DNA of 64,000 nucleotides from Sipunculus nudus (taxonomy: Eukaryota > Annelida > Sipuncula > Golfingiida > Sipunculidae), in the NCBI GenBank assembly GCA_026874595.1, contig CM049311.1:47805676-47869675 (forward strand), read 5' to 3'. Shown here in pieces: positions 39,290 through 49,136 of the stretch. Below the pieces are notes generated by a model. The model was not told where the DNA came from. It ran no database searches and was given only the letters and a program-made list of their open reading frames with translations. Position 1 is the stretch's first letter. Every line of letters begins with the position of its first letter. Position numbers and translations under genes: made by a program.

Positions 39290-40041
39290 TTTTAAACATA
39301 TTTATTTCAACTGGATTGACCAAGTAGCTTTATAACGCTAGAAGACGGCTTGTCCAATATAAAACAAGTAAATAAACAAGAATTAAACTCAAGAATACAT
39401 ATATGCAACTGATCAGAATGCCCGAAGTATAGTTATGTCATTTACAGACAAGTCTTCTTAAACATGCCCACATACATCTAATTACATAGATGCATATACG
39501 GAAAGCGAAACATATTTAGGAAACAACTATGTAAGAACTATGTTAGAACTAAAAATCCTGATTCTCTGTGGTAAAATAAAGTGCAACCGGAAAGATGGAA
39601 ATCTACAAGTACGGCTGCCATACAAAATCCCCTGGTTGACATGATATATTCCTGTGTGTATGACAATAAGCGACTGTTGATTTCATCCGAGAGAGTCGAT
39701 GATCCATGCAGTAGAATATATGAAATAATTCAACCCACAAAGAGAAATTGACATTTTGAGAGAGGACACATGAGAGATGATTAAAATAGCGTTTTTTTAT
39801 TGGAATACAGCGGACAACACAGCAGGTCATGTTCGATTGTTTCATTAAATGCCACACAATCACAAGATGGGGAAGACACAGCCCCGATGTTAAATAAATG
39901 TTCGTTTGATGCAGATGCATTTAAACGATGTCTTGCAAGTAAGATATTTCCGATTCTGTTACCATGTTTATAAAGAAGGAGGAATTCGGCATTTGCATAT
40001 ATTAGTCGCTTTGAAAGTTGTAGTGTTGGGACAAGCCGCAA
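39290..40041 (-). pseudogene. 3' end of a non-LTR retrotransposon, decayed
   Basis: On the minus strand, 40041-39781 encodes NRIGNILLARHRLNA followed by a C-x-C spaced segment (SCDCVAFNETIEHDLLCCPLY). This is the pattern of the C-terminal tail of many LINE ORF2 proteins: a Leu-Arg-His-rich helix, then a Cys-x-Cys ... Glu-x-x-x-His-x-x-x-x-Cys zinc-type motif. The frame breaks near 39790 and seems to continue in the frame covering 39603-39920. The part at 39290-39600 would be the 3' UTR. The reverse transcriptase core is missing, so this is a 5'-truncated dead copy. Confidence 0.6.
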
Positions 40042-40184
40042 GAATTTATCTTGTATTCAAAATATCGGCAGGTAATCGCAGGATATTTCATCATAGTTTT
40101 GTTTCTTAATATTAACTTCTCTTTGATTAAACCCGTGTATTCCAGTCTTATCCGTATATACATAGCTTTATTGAATATTTGGCC

Positions 40185-40525
40185 AAAATTGTCCCCCGCC
40201 GTCGTCGAAGGAGCCGTCGGCGGGGGACATATAAATGGTGAGCGTCCGTCCATCTTCCTGTCGGTCCGTCCGTCACACATTTGTTAACGCAATAACCCCA
40301 ACAGAATTTCAGATACAGTCACCAAACTTGCAGCATTGACGAACCTTATGAAGGGCTAGATAAAGTTTGAATATGGATATCCTTCATTCAGTTTTCAAAG
40401 TCACAGAGGTAAATCTTCGTGTGTGACATTGACCCATCTCAGATATCATACATGTATTCACAACTTTTTTTTCTAAATATTCCCAATTCAGGCGGGGGAC
40501 ATACTAGATCTGTTCCACAGATCAA
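40185..40525. repeat. Interspersed repeat (GCGGGGGACATA type)
   Basis: It starts with GTCGTCGAAGGAGCCGTCGG and GCGGGGGACATA, followed by GTCCGTCCGTC. It closes with a second GGCGGGGGACATA at about 40492. I associate this with short repeats common in molluscs and brachiopods, from memory. It is non-coding. Confidence 0.5.
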
Positions 40526-41140
40526 CTTTTCCCTTGTATGTATATGAATGTTTTATGTGATTCGTTTACATTGAATCAGTCATACAGGTGGATTTAGCCT
40601 GCAATTACGGTATATGAATTAATCGATGCATACCTAAGACCCATATTACTGTTCTCATATATTTCTCATTTTACACACATCACCCTAATAAACAAAGTGA
40701 CCCTGATAAACAAAGCATGGTGAGAAAACATGTCCATGTGTCTATAACATACTCGTTCTGTAGATGTCACATATACATTTAGCTCAGAGAAGGCGATGAC
40801 CACAAAAGCTACTCTTCAGGTACTTGAGCTCATTTTGCTCTTAGTCTTTTTACTTGATAGCGTCACGCATAAATTGTTACGGACTTGACATAACGACAAC
40901 AATATTACTGCATGGCATATGTTCGTCCAGAGTTTTGTACACAATATCAGAGTCCGATTGCAAGTCCAAGTAAAAAAACACTCTGGTCCTTTATCACTGA
41001 TGTTAACATATCACGATTAAACTCGATAATAAATAACAGTAGTGAAAGTGAATTAAATGAACAGACTTCGTCACGAGAAATGCGTATATCTTCAATATCT
41101 CTCCTATATCAGCGGACTGGGCTCATAACCGCAAGGTGCC

Positions 41141-41290
41141 TGGGGCGGATCCAGGATTAAGGAAAAGGGTGGTCCAAACCAGGCAGAAAAACAGGCCTGA
41201 AACCCTTAAAAAAGGTTGTGGCGATCGAAAAAAGGTGGATGGCTCCGGATCCACTGAACCACCCCCCCCCCCCTCCACTTGATCCGCTCC
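41141..41290 (+). mobile_element. GCGGATCCAG-type element, best copy
   Basis: Begins GGGGCGGATCCAGGATTAAG and ends with TCCACTTGATCCGCTCCTG, whose reverse complement resembles the start, so the ends are inverted repeats. A C run sits at about 41262-41273 close to the right end, as in the other copies. Confidence 0.6.
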
Positions 41291-41569
41291 TGAAGGTTGT
41301 GGGTTCGCGTCCCGCTCAGACAGTCTTCCACAAGGGTGCGCTCTCTACACCCAGGAGTGAATGGTTCCGGTCATGGGCAGCAGACAAATGTTGCACGATT
41401 TCCTCTTAAGGGCCTATATTACGGCTGCTTGGGTTGTATGGGCTGTATTCACAGTAATTAACAGGTCCGATAGACCAGGAAAGCAAGTTGTGACTATAAT
41501 ATAACTACTCAGTGAACTTTGTTGAAAGACCATTTTCTTTCGCTGACCATTTCATTTCATTTGTTACAG

Positions 41570-41617
41570 CAAGAAGAATGACTATACCCTAACTGAAAGA
41601 TCTGGATAACCAATGAG
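41570..41617 (+). other. 5' UTR segment of the STAND gene with two upstream ATGs
   Basis: A pyrimidine-rich tract ending TTTGTTACAG at 41569 looks like a splice acceptor. The untranslated leader is therefore probably spliced to a non-coding exon further upstream that I could not find. Two short upstream frames exist: ATG at 41578 with stop at 41590-41592, and ATG at 41613 with stop at 41670-41672. The second overlaps the main start at 41618 out of frame. Both could damp translation. This is inference. Confidence 0.5.
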
Positions 41618-42086
41618 ATGGGGAACAAGTCATCACTTCCTAAATCTAAGAGCGCCGAGCAGATCTCGGTGAACAAGAAGAGAAAGAAAGGCAAGCACAA
41701 GAACCCGGACGCCTACACCTCATGTCCCGACATAGCAGCGCCGGGCGCCGTACCTTACACAAGGTTTGTCCCCGAGGACTCTCTGGGGGACGTGGACTAC
41801 AAACTCTACCGTTCCTATGGCGATCTTCGTGTTACCCCTGGCGACAGCGTGGCCAATCTCAAGTATTACCGTCGGAGCACTCCGTCGTATGCAACAATGC
41901 CGAGGAACCGGAAGTCAACGAGTGCAATTCCGCCCGTGCCGAATGGATCCATTGGCCCGGATAGTTCGCCACTGAAGCGCCACGTGTCGGAGGCTTCCGC
42001 TACTCTGCCCCATATGCGTCGGAAGGCCAGCCTGGCCCAACAGGAGGTAGACAGTCCGCTCCATACTGTCAAACAAAATGGACCAG
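41618..42086 (+). CDS. STAND ATPase gene, coding exon 1 (residues 1-157): myristoylation-type N-terminus and disordered basic region
   Basis: The start ATG gives MGNKSSLPKSKS. Gly2 and Ser6 match the N-myristoylation consensus (MGxxxS/T). A basic cluster (KKRKKGKHK, about residues 20-28) follows, so the protein may bind inner membranes through a lipid plus positive charge. This is inferred, not shown. The rest is Ser/Pro/Arg-rich and looks disordered, with possible phosphorylation motifs (RRxS-like segments at about residues 87 and 134). The exon ends at a GTAGGA donor after the first base of codon 157 (phase 1). It joins exon 2 at 43205 to make GAG (Glu). Codon use and GC content are clearly higher than in flanking DNA. 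Confidence 0.85.
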
Positions 42087-43204
42087 GTAGGACATTTAAT
42101 CTTAATTGAACAACCATGACCATTTTATATAAAATATTAGTAATGTTATGAAAAAGATTCAGGTATTCATTTGGAAATGAAAACTCATTATAAAAACGGA
42201 CAGTCGAACAGTAAAAGGCTCGGCTCTCTTCGCTGTCGACCTGGGTTCAACCCCGAAGTTGCCATGAGAGTGGAGAGTGCCTTGCATAAGTTATTAAAGC
42301 TAGTTGTATAATCCATGTAAAAAAATAATAAAGTTTATAGTTTAAAACAACGCTCTGGTATTTTCCAGAAACGGATCTGGAGTAGGGAGGTCCAGGGCCC
42401 GGGCTCCCAGTTTGCGGCATGCAGAATATAAAACATTATACAAGTAAAACGAGCAGAGTTAATATTACAGATACACAGCCTGAATCGATCAAAGCAAAAG
42501 AATCTCCGGGCACATTGTATTGTGTCACTTCTGCAAAATGCTAGTGCACTCTGTCAGTGTGAATTAGCTTTAAAATTTGAAAAGGATATGTAGATAAAAG
42601 TACTTTTGCTTCCCTCTTTTTAATGATCTGCAAATGCTATATTATTATTATAAAATTGCAAGCCGAATTGTCCCAGATTTGTTGAAAATGGATCCGTTAT
42701 TTAAGTAAAAACACACCTTGCCCGTGTGTGAATCCGTTCAGTCACCTGTCGGGCAAATTTCTGGATCCGCCGATGTTACTTCTTAAGATAAAAGATCACC
42801 TGATAAGCAGAAATACTAGTGGTTTTAAGTTTAGTCACCAGGTGACGCTCATTGTGCTGCACGGCAGTGCTACAAGCTGGCTGGTTAAACATGTTAAACT
42901 GCGCCCTCGTTTCAGCCATCTAGAAATCATGACTGAGGAAGCAAGGAAATTACATTTAATTTAAAAGTTACGTTTAATTTAGCATCCTTCCGTAATATTA
43001 TAAGGATTTAAAGGGTTTTTGTTTTATCGTGCAGCTGTTGCAAAACATGCAAAGTACTAAAATGTTACTTCACCGGCAGAAATGGACGCATTTTGAACCT
43101 TTATACTACACTTGTATTTACATGTATCCATGCATATAGTGAAAACTGATGAGGACCATAAAATCTCTCTGAATTGGTTGTATTCAAATATTTATCTTTT
43201 ACAG
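42087..43204 (+). other. Intron 1 of the STAND gene (phase 1, 1,118 bp)
   Basis: Begins GTAGGACATT and ends TATCTTTTACAG. It contains a SINE copy at 42190-42345 and a GGATC-type repeat fragment at 42361-42420. No alternative exon was recognised. Confidence 0.8.
42190..42345 (+). mobile_element. tRNA-derived SINE, family S, copy 2 (internally deleted)
   Basis: Box B GGTTCAACCCC lies at 42244-42254, preceded by AGTAAAAGGCTCGGCTCTC. The middle domain is largely missing. The tail GTTATTAAAGCTAGTTGTA and AATAAAG matches copy 1 at 14985. It sits in intron 1 in the sense orientation. Confidence 0.7.
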
Positions 43205-44590
43205 AGAACGTTCCTGGAGTACCACAGGTAAACTTCCCCAGCTTCCGAGACGTGGCGAGGAGGATTCGTCACTTTCAGGATATTTACGAAGCAAGTTTCA
43301 ATGAAAAATGGTGGAGCCTTAAAGAAGAGATCTTGTTGTCCAAAATCCAAGTTGGCAAGAGCTTGGTGAAACCCAACTGGGTGGTATCGCTGCAGGACTA
43401 CGCCGAGGACGCCGACACGGCCCATATGGTTGATAGTGTGTTGCTGCAAGGAAACGCGGTGCTCACGCTGCCCAGAGCCTTTTATTTGGCCCTGAAACAG
43501 TTAAAATCAGACAGAAATGTGGATTCGTCCGTGTACGTGGTTCTTGCCAGGGATATCGTTGAGTGTGTATCAAAGGAGACTGGCCTGGAACTGGCCCGAA
43601 TATATGAATATCAAATCGCAATGCTCGCCGAAAAAGCCTGGATTGAATTGTTTGCCAAATACGCTGCTGCTAAGGCTGTGAACTTGCTGGTGAAAGGAGA
43701 TCTGTGGCTGGAGCGGAATGATATCCTCAGAGCTGTGATTTACGGTGAGAATACTGTCCAGTCCGATGGTGCCAATTTGACGTTCTCGGTTCTAATTGGC
43801 GGAACAGAGTACAAATGGCCAATGAGGGACATACTGAGGAAGCCGGCTTTGCGGAAGAATACATGGATCTTAGATGAAGGCATTAAAATCACGTGGCATA
43901 CTGCCGGGCGTCACGCGTCTGCTCGAATATTTGGCTATCGGGGTGTTTATTATGAATATAATTATGGTGCCAAATGTTACCACATCGGTAACAGAGACGA
44001 GGGCCAGATACAAGAGGAAGATTACCTGGTAAGGAATATCCATCAGCGGTACAGACCGTATCGGAGAGTGGTTGGAACGCAAGCACTCGCGCAATATCTG
44101 GATACACTGCCCGTCAACGGCAATAGACGCTTGCCATTTAAAGACTTTGCGAATGGCCACAAGGAGGCGTTGGGGGTTGTTCCTAACACGGATCTGGAAC
44201 CTATATATTGTTTACGACTGGAGGAAGAAACGGACAGTGTTGATATCAGTTGTACTGACTGGTGTAATGTAGATCTGACTCGTGCTCAAATTCCTCATGG
44301 AAATTTATCAGGAGCTTCTCTCAGGGGCGCCGCTGTATTGTGCGCCAATCTACGAGAGGCTGACCTCCAGTCGACGAACATTAACTACAGTGATATGTCG
44401 TACAGCGATTTAAGCGAAGCGCGGCTATCGCTAAATGATTTACAGAGTACAAAGGCCAAGTACACGGCCCTGGGCGTCCCTCGGAACTCTCCTGAGCGAA
44501 CCCAATCCGGTGTAAACGGAGAATCCGCCCGCGCCCCTCCCAGCCAGCTTATTACGAACGCAAAAGGCGAGCTCCTGGACCCAGTGCAAG
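43205..44590 (+). CDS. STAND ATPase gene, coding exon 2 (residues 157-619): unrecognised module plus pentapeptide repeats
   Basis: Acceptor TTTTACAG at 43197-43204 and donor AAG|GTAATA at 44590. The length of 1,386 nt is divisible by three with phase 1 at both ends. Residues of about 160-500 form a globular, mixed helix and strand region that I cannot assign. A helical part (AYLALKQLK-like, about 245-320) precedes a Tyr/Arg-rich part (about 400-450, with GYRGVYYEYNYG). Residues of about 507-572 are a pentapeptide-repeat solenoid of 12 quintets with Leu/Ile/Met/Val at the centre (VDL, NL, SL, NL, DL, NI, DM, DL, RL, DL). This is three turns of a right-handed beta-helix, normally a binding or scaffold surface. 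A Pro/Ser-rich tail follows. Confidence 0.85.
44254..44452 (+). other. Pentapeptide-repeat coding segment
   Basis: Twelve consecutive five-residue units of A(D/N/S)LxX type can be read, including SGASL, RGAAV, LCANL, READL, QSTNI, NYSDM, SYSDL and SEARL. The repeats are diverged at the DNA level, which indicates old protein-level selection rather than a recent minisatellite. Confidence 0.85.
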
Positions 44591-45946
44591 GTAATATGCT
44601 GTAAAATTAGCACACAAAGTTAACAAATTCCAGTTCAATAAATCACCCGATATCCAACACTAAATCCGCACACTTGTAAACTAGGACACGTGTAGGTGGT
44701 ACCGCCACATGTTGAAATGTGAGTGTTCATGTAATTATAGAGCGGTAATAAGGATTTTATGTATTTTGTAAAACCTGTGCGCACATTACAGAGCGAGCAA
44801 GTCACTCGATAGGCAACCTCCGCCAGGTGACATAATTATGATTCTTATATTAACAAATTAAAATAATACGTTACCCATTTTGGATAGTCGTTTTAACACC
44901 GAAACTGTGTATCCGGTACCGGAAATATCTAGCATTTCGGTGTTATATTTAAGCATATGCATGGAAGAGAGCATTATTTTTTATTATCATCAATTATTGA
45001 TATTTGAGATGCTTGGCATTAGCATTTAATAAATGATTTACATTCATGGTATCTTCTGTAGAAATTATAAATTCTGTCTCCTTTTCCCGTTGTCACATTA
45101 TATCATTCAAATCAACAACATGAGGGTCGGTACTTTATCCCCAAGGTCCGTGTATCGAATTATAAATCAGACAGTAAGACCACTTGCATGTGTTGGAATG
45201 CAATACTCGCTCTGTATACTAGCGTGCTTGACAAAAGTCCATAAGCGTGTTGAGCACTTACTATTTGGGTCTTTATAGTAACCGAGGGTCCACAGTTCAC
45301 AGGATAAGGAGACTTGCTTGTGTTGGTGTTATGTGCCTAATTACATCCTTGTGAAAACATCAAAACGTTTTAAAATCAAGCGTATACAGCGTATAAGCGT
45401 ATCAAGCGTTATTGATTTCACATTTATACCATACAAACTCTTTGTTGACCCCTCACGAGGTACAGTTAAATAAAATCGAGATACCTGGATCACTTTAATC
45501 GGTCGGGTCACTAGAACTCACTTAACCAAGTGGTCTAGAGTAGCATAACTTAGATTATATGATTTTTGGCTTGTATTGATTTGGTAGCAGTACGATGTTC
45601 ATTTTATATTAGCCATAATCAGTTCGCAGATCGTTAGATTGTGTTTTTGTTGGTTTGTTGCCTAAGTAGAATTTTATTCAGAATATAAGGTCTGACAGTA
45701 TAGAGAACAGGGCACCCAATAAATCCGACTCCAGCAGGAATAGGAATAATTTAATGTATTGTTAACGTGAAACCCAGTTATGAATTGAGGTGAGTTTTTA
45801 TGATAATTTATGTATAGGTACAGAATGGAAATTGCCAAGTGATCCCTTATCTCTAAACCCTCCACTGATGGTCTTAGTCAGGCAGACACGTTCGTTATAT
45901 ATACTGATGCGGATAATAACAATATTTACACTAATTATTATTTCAG
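44591..45946 (+). other. Intron 2 of the STAND gene (phase 1, 1,356 bp)
   Basis: Begins GTAATATGCT and ends TTATTATTTCAG. Retention would add only Asn-Met-Leu before a stop. No gene or repeat was recognised within it. Confidence 0.8.
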
Positions 45947-46621
45947 TTGTTGATGACCTGGTCCGGCGGGCAGCTGAATACAGAGCAAAACAAGTCGAGC
46001 AAAAACAACAACAGCAGTCAGTCAAAGGTAGCCCAGCATCTGGTTCCAGCCGTTCAGAGGGGTCAGAGCAAACAGGGGATCATCCCGCCATCACACGGCA
46101 AAACAAACTACCCCGACAAACGAAACGCTCCCCAGTCCAACAGGACAGAAAAGAAAAACCAGCCCAGCTGACGCAAGGTGTCAGCAACGATAACAGCATA
46201 GCGAGCAGCCCAGCCTCAAGCAGAGGAAACGCGGGACCCAGCACTGTTGATTCTGTAGATAGTGTGGACGTGATTCACCCTCGGAGCGTCACACCGGTAA
46301 ATGCTGTAGCTAAAAACCAAGAGCTCAAACCTGCCGACGCCAGCCCTGTATACACCAAGCCGGCGCCCACCGCAACCAAACCGACACAAGTCAGTCCCCG
46401 CCGACAACCCAGTCAACCGACACCCTCGCGATCCCCGGCGAGAATTATCAGTGCGTCAGAAAGTGACTTGCGGATTAATAAGACTGGGGAACCGGAGTTA
46501 GGAAGGAGAATTCAGCTGAACGCAGATAGCCCCCAGCGAACGCCAAGACCTCGCACGTGGCGGTCAGTTGATCCTAAACGACGCAGCTTCCCGTATATGA
46601 GAGTACCTGTTCCATTGCCAG
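45947..46621 (+). CDS. STAND ATPase gene, coding exon 3 (residues 619-844): coiled start and low-complexity linker
   Basis: Acceptor ATTATTTCAG at 45946 and donor CCAG|GTGAGA at 46621. The length of 675 nt is divisible by three, with phase 1 at both ends. The exon opens with a charged helix (DDLVRRAAEYRAKQVEQKQQQQ region, about 619-642) that may form a short coiled coil. It continues as a Ser/Pro/Gln/Lys-rich, probably disordered linker with several SP and TP sites and Arg-rich ends (RPRTWRSVDPKRRSF, about 818-832). It separates the pentapeptide module from the ATPase. The open frame that starts upstream at 45790 reads through intron sequence and is not used. Confidence 0.8.
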
Positions 46622-49136
46622 GTGAGAATGTTACCTGGTGCTGAAACATAAAACCTACACATCAGTAAACCACAGGTGGCACAGATGTAAATGTTATAGT
46701 ATAAATAACCCTCCCTATCTAGGCTGCATATTGTACGTAGTACTGCGATACACCAAAATATGGCCGTTTACGCATGATAATAGCTATATCCCATAACCTA
46801 ATGTGTCACCCATATGCCCACGTTTGCTACACGGAATTCATTCATGAAAGACGTGACACATTGTGTTTCACCAGAGTCCCATACATATATACACTATTAC
46901 TATTACCTGTTTCTATAAGAGAAAGAATCCTTTTATTTCATTTGACAATACGGCTGTCTGAGTGTTTTGACATCAGACTCAGTATGATAGTTAATTCGAT
47001 CGAGGCATTCCTGCAGCACAAGACCACACATCTATTTCACAGTGAAATGTTCTCATTCATGAAGATCAAATTTGTTATGCACAATGCTTTAAGTAAAACT
47101 ACCTCACTTTGTAAAGTCATTGATCATATCTCGTATAACCAGTGATAACACTCCTTATGGCCATATCAAGTATAGACAATGATCATACCGGTTCCAATGA
47201 ATGTCAATCTTTATGCTTCCATAAATGAAGAGTACATACAATAATTTTCATTTGAAGCTCGAAAGTTAACCTGAAGTTTGCAAATGAAAACGTGCATTAA
47301 ACTTTACCAAATATTTTTATACATTTGACATGAAGTAAAAGAATGTCCTTTAATGTTAAATATTTTAAAATAATCCTTGCATTAAAAAAAAAACAGAAGT
47401 AGAAGTATATCACGACATGAATATATGTGTCCATATGTGATCATAGGATATTTCACGTACATATACAGTGATGGTCATATCTCTTATAATCAGTGATAAC
47501 ACACTTTACCTGGTCATATCAAGTATAGACAATGATCACACCCGCTTTCCGTTGTCATATTTCGCAAGCCAGGTATAGCACTCTTTACATAGTCATATCT
47601 CGCATAGCCAATGATCACCTCATAAGACAAAGATAACACACGTTTTACCAGGTCATACCTTGTAATGCCAGTGATTCATTATCGCTTCCAGTGGTTACAC
47701 CTCGTGTAGCCCACAATCACAACCGCTTCCAATGGTTATTTATTGTGAAGCCAATGATAACAAACACGTTTACATACATGATCTTTACATGGTCACATCT
47801 CGTATAAAAGATGATCATATTCGCTTCCGATGATAGTATCTCGTACAGTCAACGTTCATACGCGTTTCCCATGGTCATATCTCTCGTTAAATGTTCATAT
47901 CTTGTATAGCCAGTGGTCGCACCAGCTTATCATGGATATTTCTCGTATAGCTATTGATACTGCTGACACACTTATATTTTGTGTAGAATGATCGCAACCG
48001 CTGTCCATCGTCATTTCTCGTATAGCAAATTATCACAACCGTTTCACTTGGTAATAACAAACTCTTAACATGTTCATATCTCGTATCACCAGTGACAACA
48101 CACTCTTAACATGGTCATATCTCGTTTAGGGAATGATCACACTCTTTAAATTATCATATCTCGTAAAGCTAACGATCACACGCTTTTTACAAGGTCATAT
48201 CGTTTAAAGCCAAATGATAGCATACTCTTAACATGGTCATATCTCGTATAGCCAATGAAAGTCTACTCTTAACATGGTCATATCTCGAAAAGCTAATGTT
48301 AACATACTCTTAAAATGGTCATATTTCATATAAACAAATAAAACACTCTTAACCCGGTCATATCTCGTATAGCCAATGTTAACATACTCATAACATGGTT
48401 ATATCTCGTATAAAGAAAGAAAACTCTCTTAACATGGTCATATCTCGTATAAACAAAGAAAACACTTTTAACATGGTCATATCTCGTATAGCCAATGATA
48501 ACACACTCTTAATACGGACATTCCTCGCAAAGAAAATAATAACACACTTTTAACATGGTCATACCTCTATAAACAAAGATAACACTCTTAACATAGTCAT
48601 ATCTCGTAAAGCCAATGATAGCATACTCTTTGCATAATCATATCTCATGTAGCCAATTATAACACCGATATATACACGACATTCACCCGCTTCTCATGGT
48701 CATAACCTGTTTGACCAATGAGCACCCAAGCCTGATAATATGACAGCATGCTACAACAATGCTTGTTCTTTTGTGCTCAGTCTGCATACGATTCTAATAA
48801 GCCCACAACTATTTACTTCTTGGTCGTACAGAAATTGTCTTCTTGATAACTAAGATCGGACCTTTTCTTGTGCATTACACCATTTTATAAGCATGAAAGT
48901 TCGGTGCAAAATTGCACGTTGATATTATAATTTAAATAATTTCAGTCTCCGCCTATTGACGTATCTTATGGAATGTTGTACTGATTATATTTTGACCGGA
49001 AAGCTGGTTCCCTGCTGACCTAACTGTAGACAAAACTCCTTTTCTCTCTCTCTCGCTCTCTCCTATATTTATGCATATGATACCTTACACCATACTTAGA
49101 CTGTTTCATTGACTCATTTTTATCTGTTTATTTCAG
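46622..49136 (+). other. Intron 3 of the STAND gene (phase 1, 2,515 bp)
   Basis: Begins GTGAGAATGT and ends TCTGTTTATTTCAG. Most of it from about 47150 to 48720 is a degenerate minisatellite. A 123-codon open frame at 46774-47145 lacks motifs and is not taken as coding. Confidence 0.8.
47150..48720 (+). repeat. Degenerate minisatellite, about 42 bp period, in intron 3
   Basis: Some 30 or more copies of a unit like CATGGTCATATCTCGTATAG plus CCAATGATAACACACTCTTAA. Spacing of the TCATATCTCGTA core is 38-55 bases, and close to 42 in the better-preserved part at 48060-48620. Copies vary in many positions, so the array is old. It shows no coding capacity. Confidence 0.85.

Noticed and set aside
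45790-45946. Upstream extension of the open frame containing exon 3
   Set aside because: The TTATTATTTCAG acceptor at 45946 is strong and joins in phase with exon 2; the extension is AT-rich and hydrophobic by composition.
46774-47145. 123-codon plus-strand open frame in intron 3
   Set aside because: It lies between two well-supported phase-1 splice sites and shows no motif; it is most likely chance.
49109-49136. ATG at 49109 as the start of a separate NB-ARC gene
   Set aside because: The ATG lies in the polypyrimidine tract of a good acceptor at 49136, and the phase matches exon 3. An independent shorter gene starting at Met 49154 cannot be fully excluded without transcripts.
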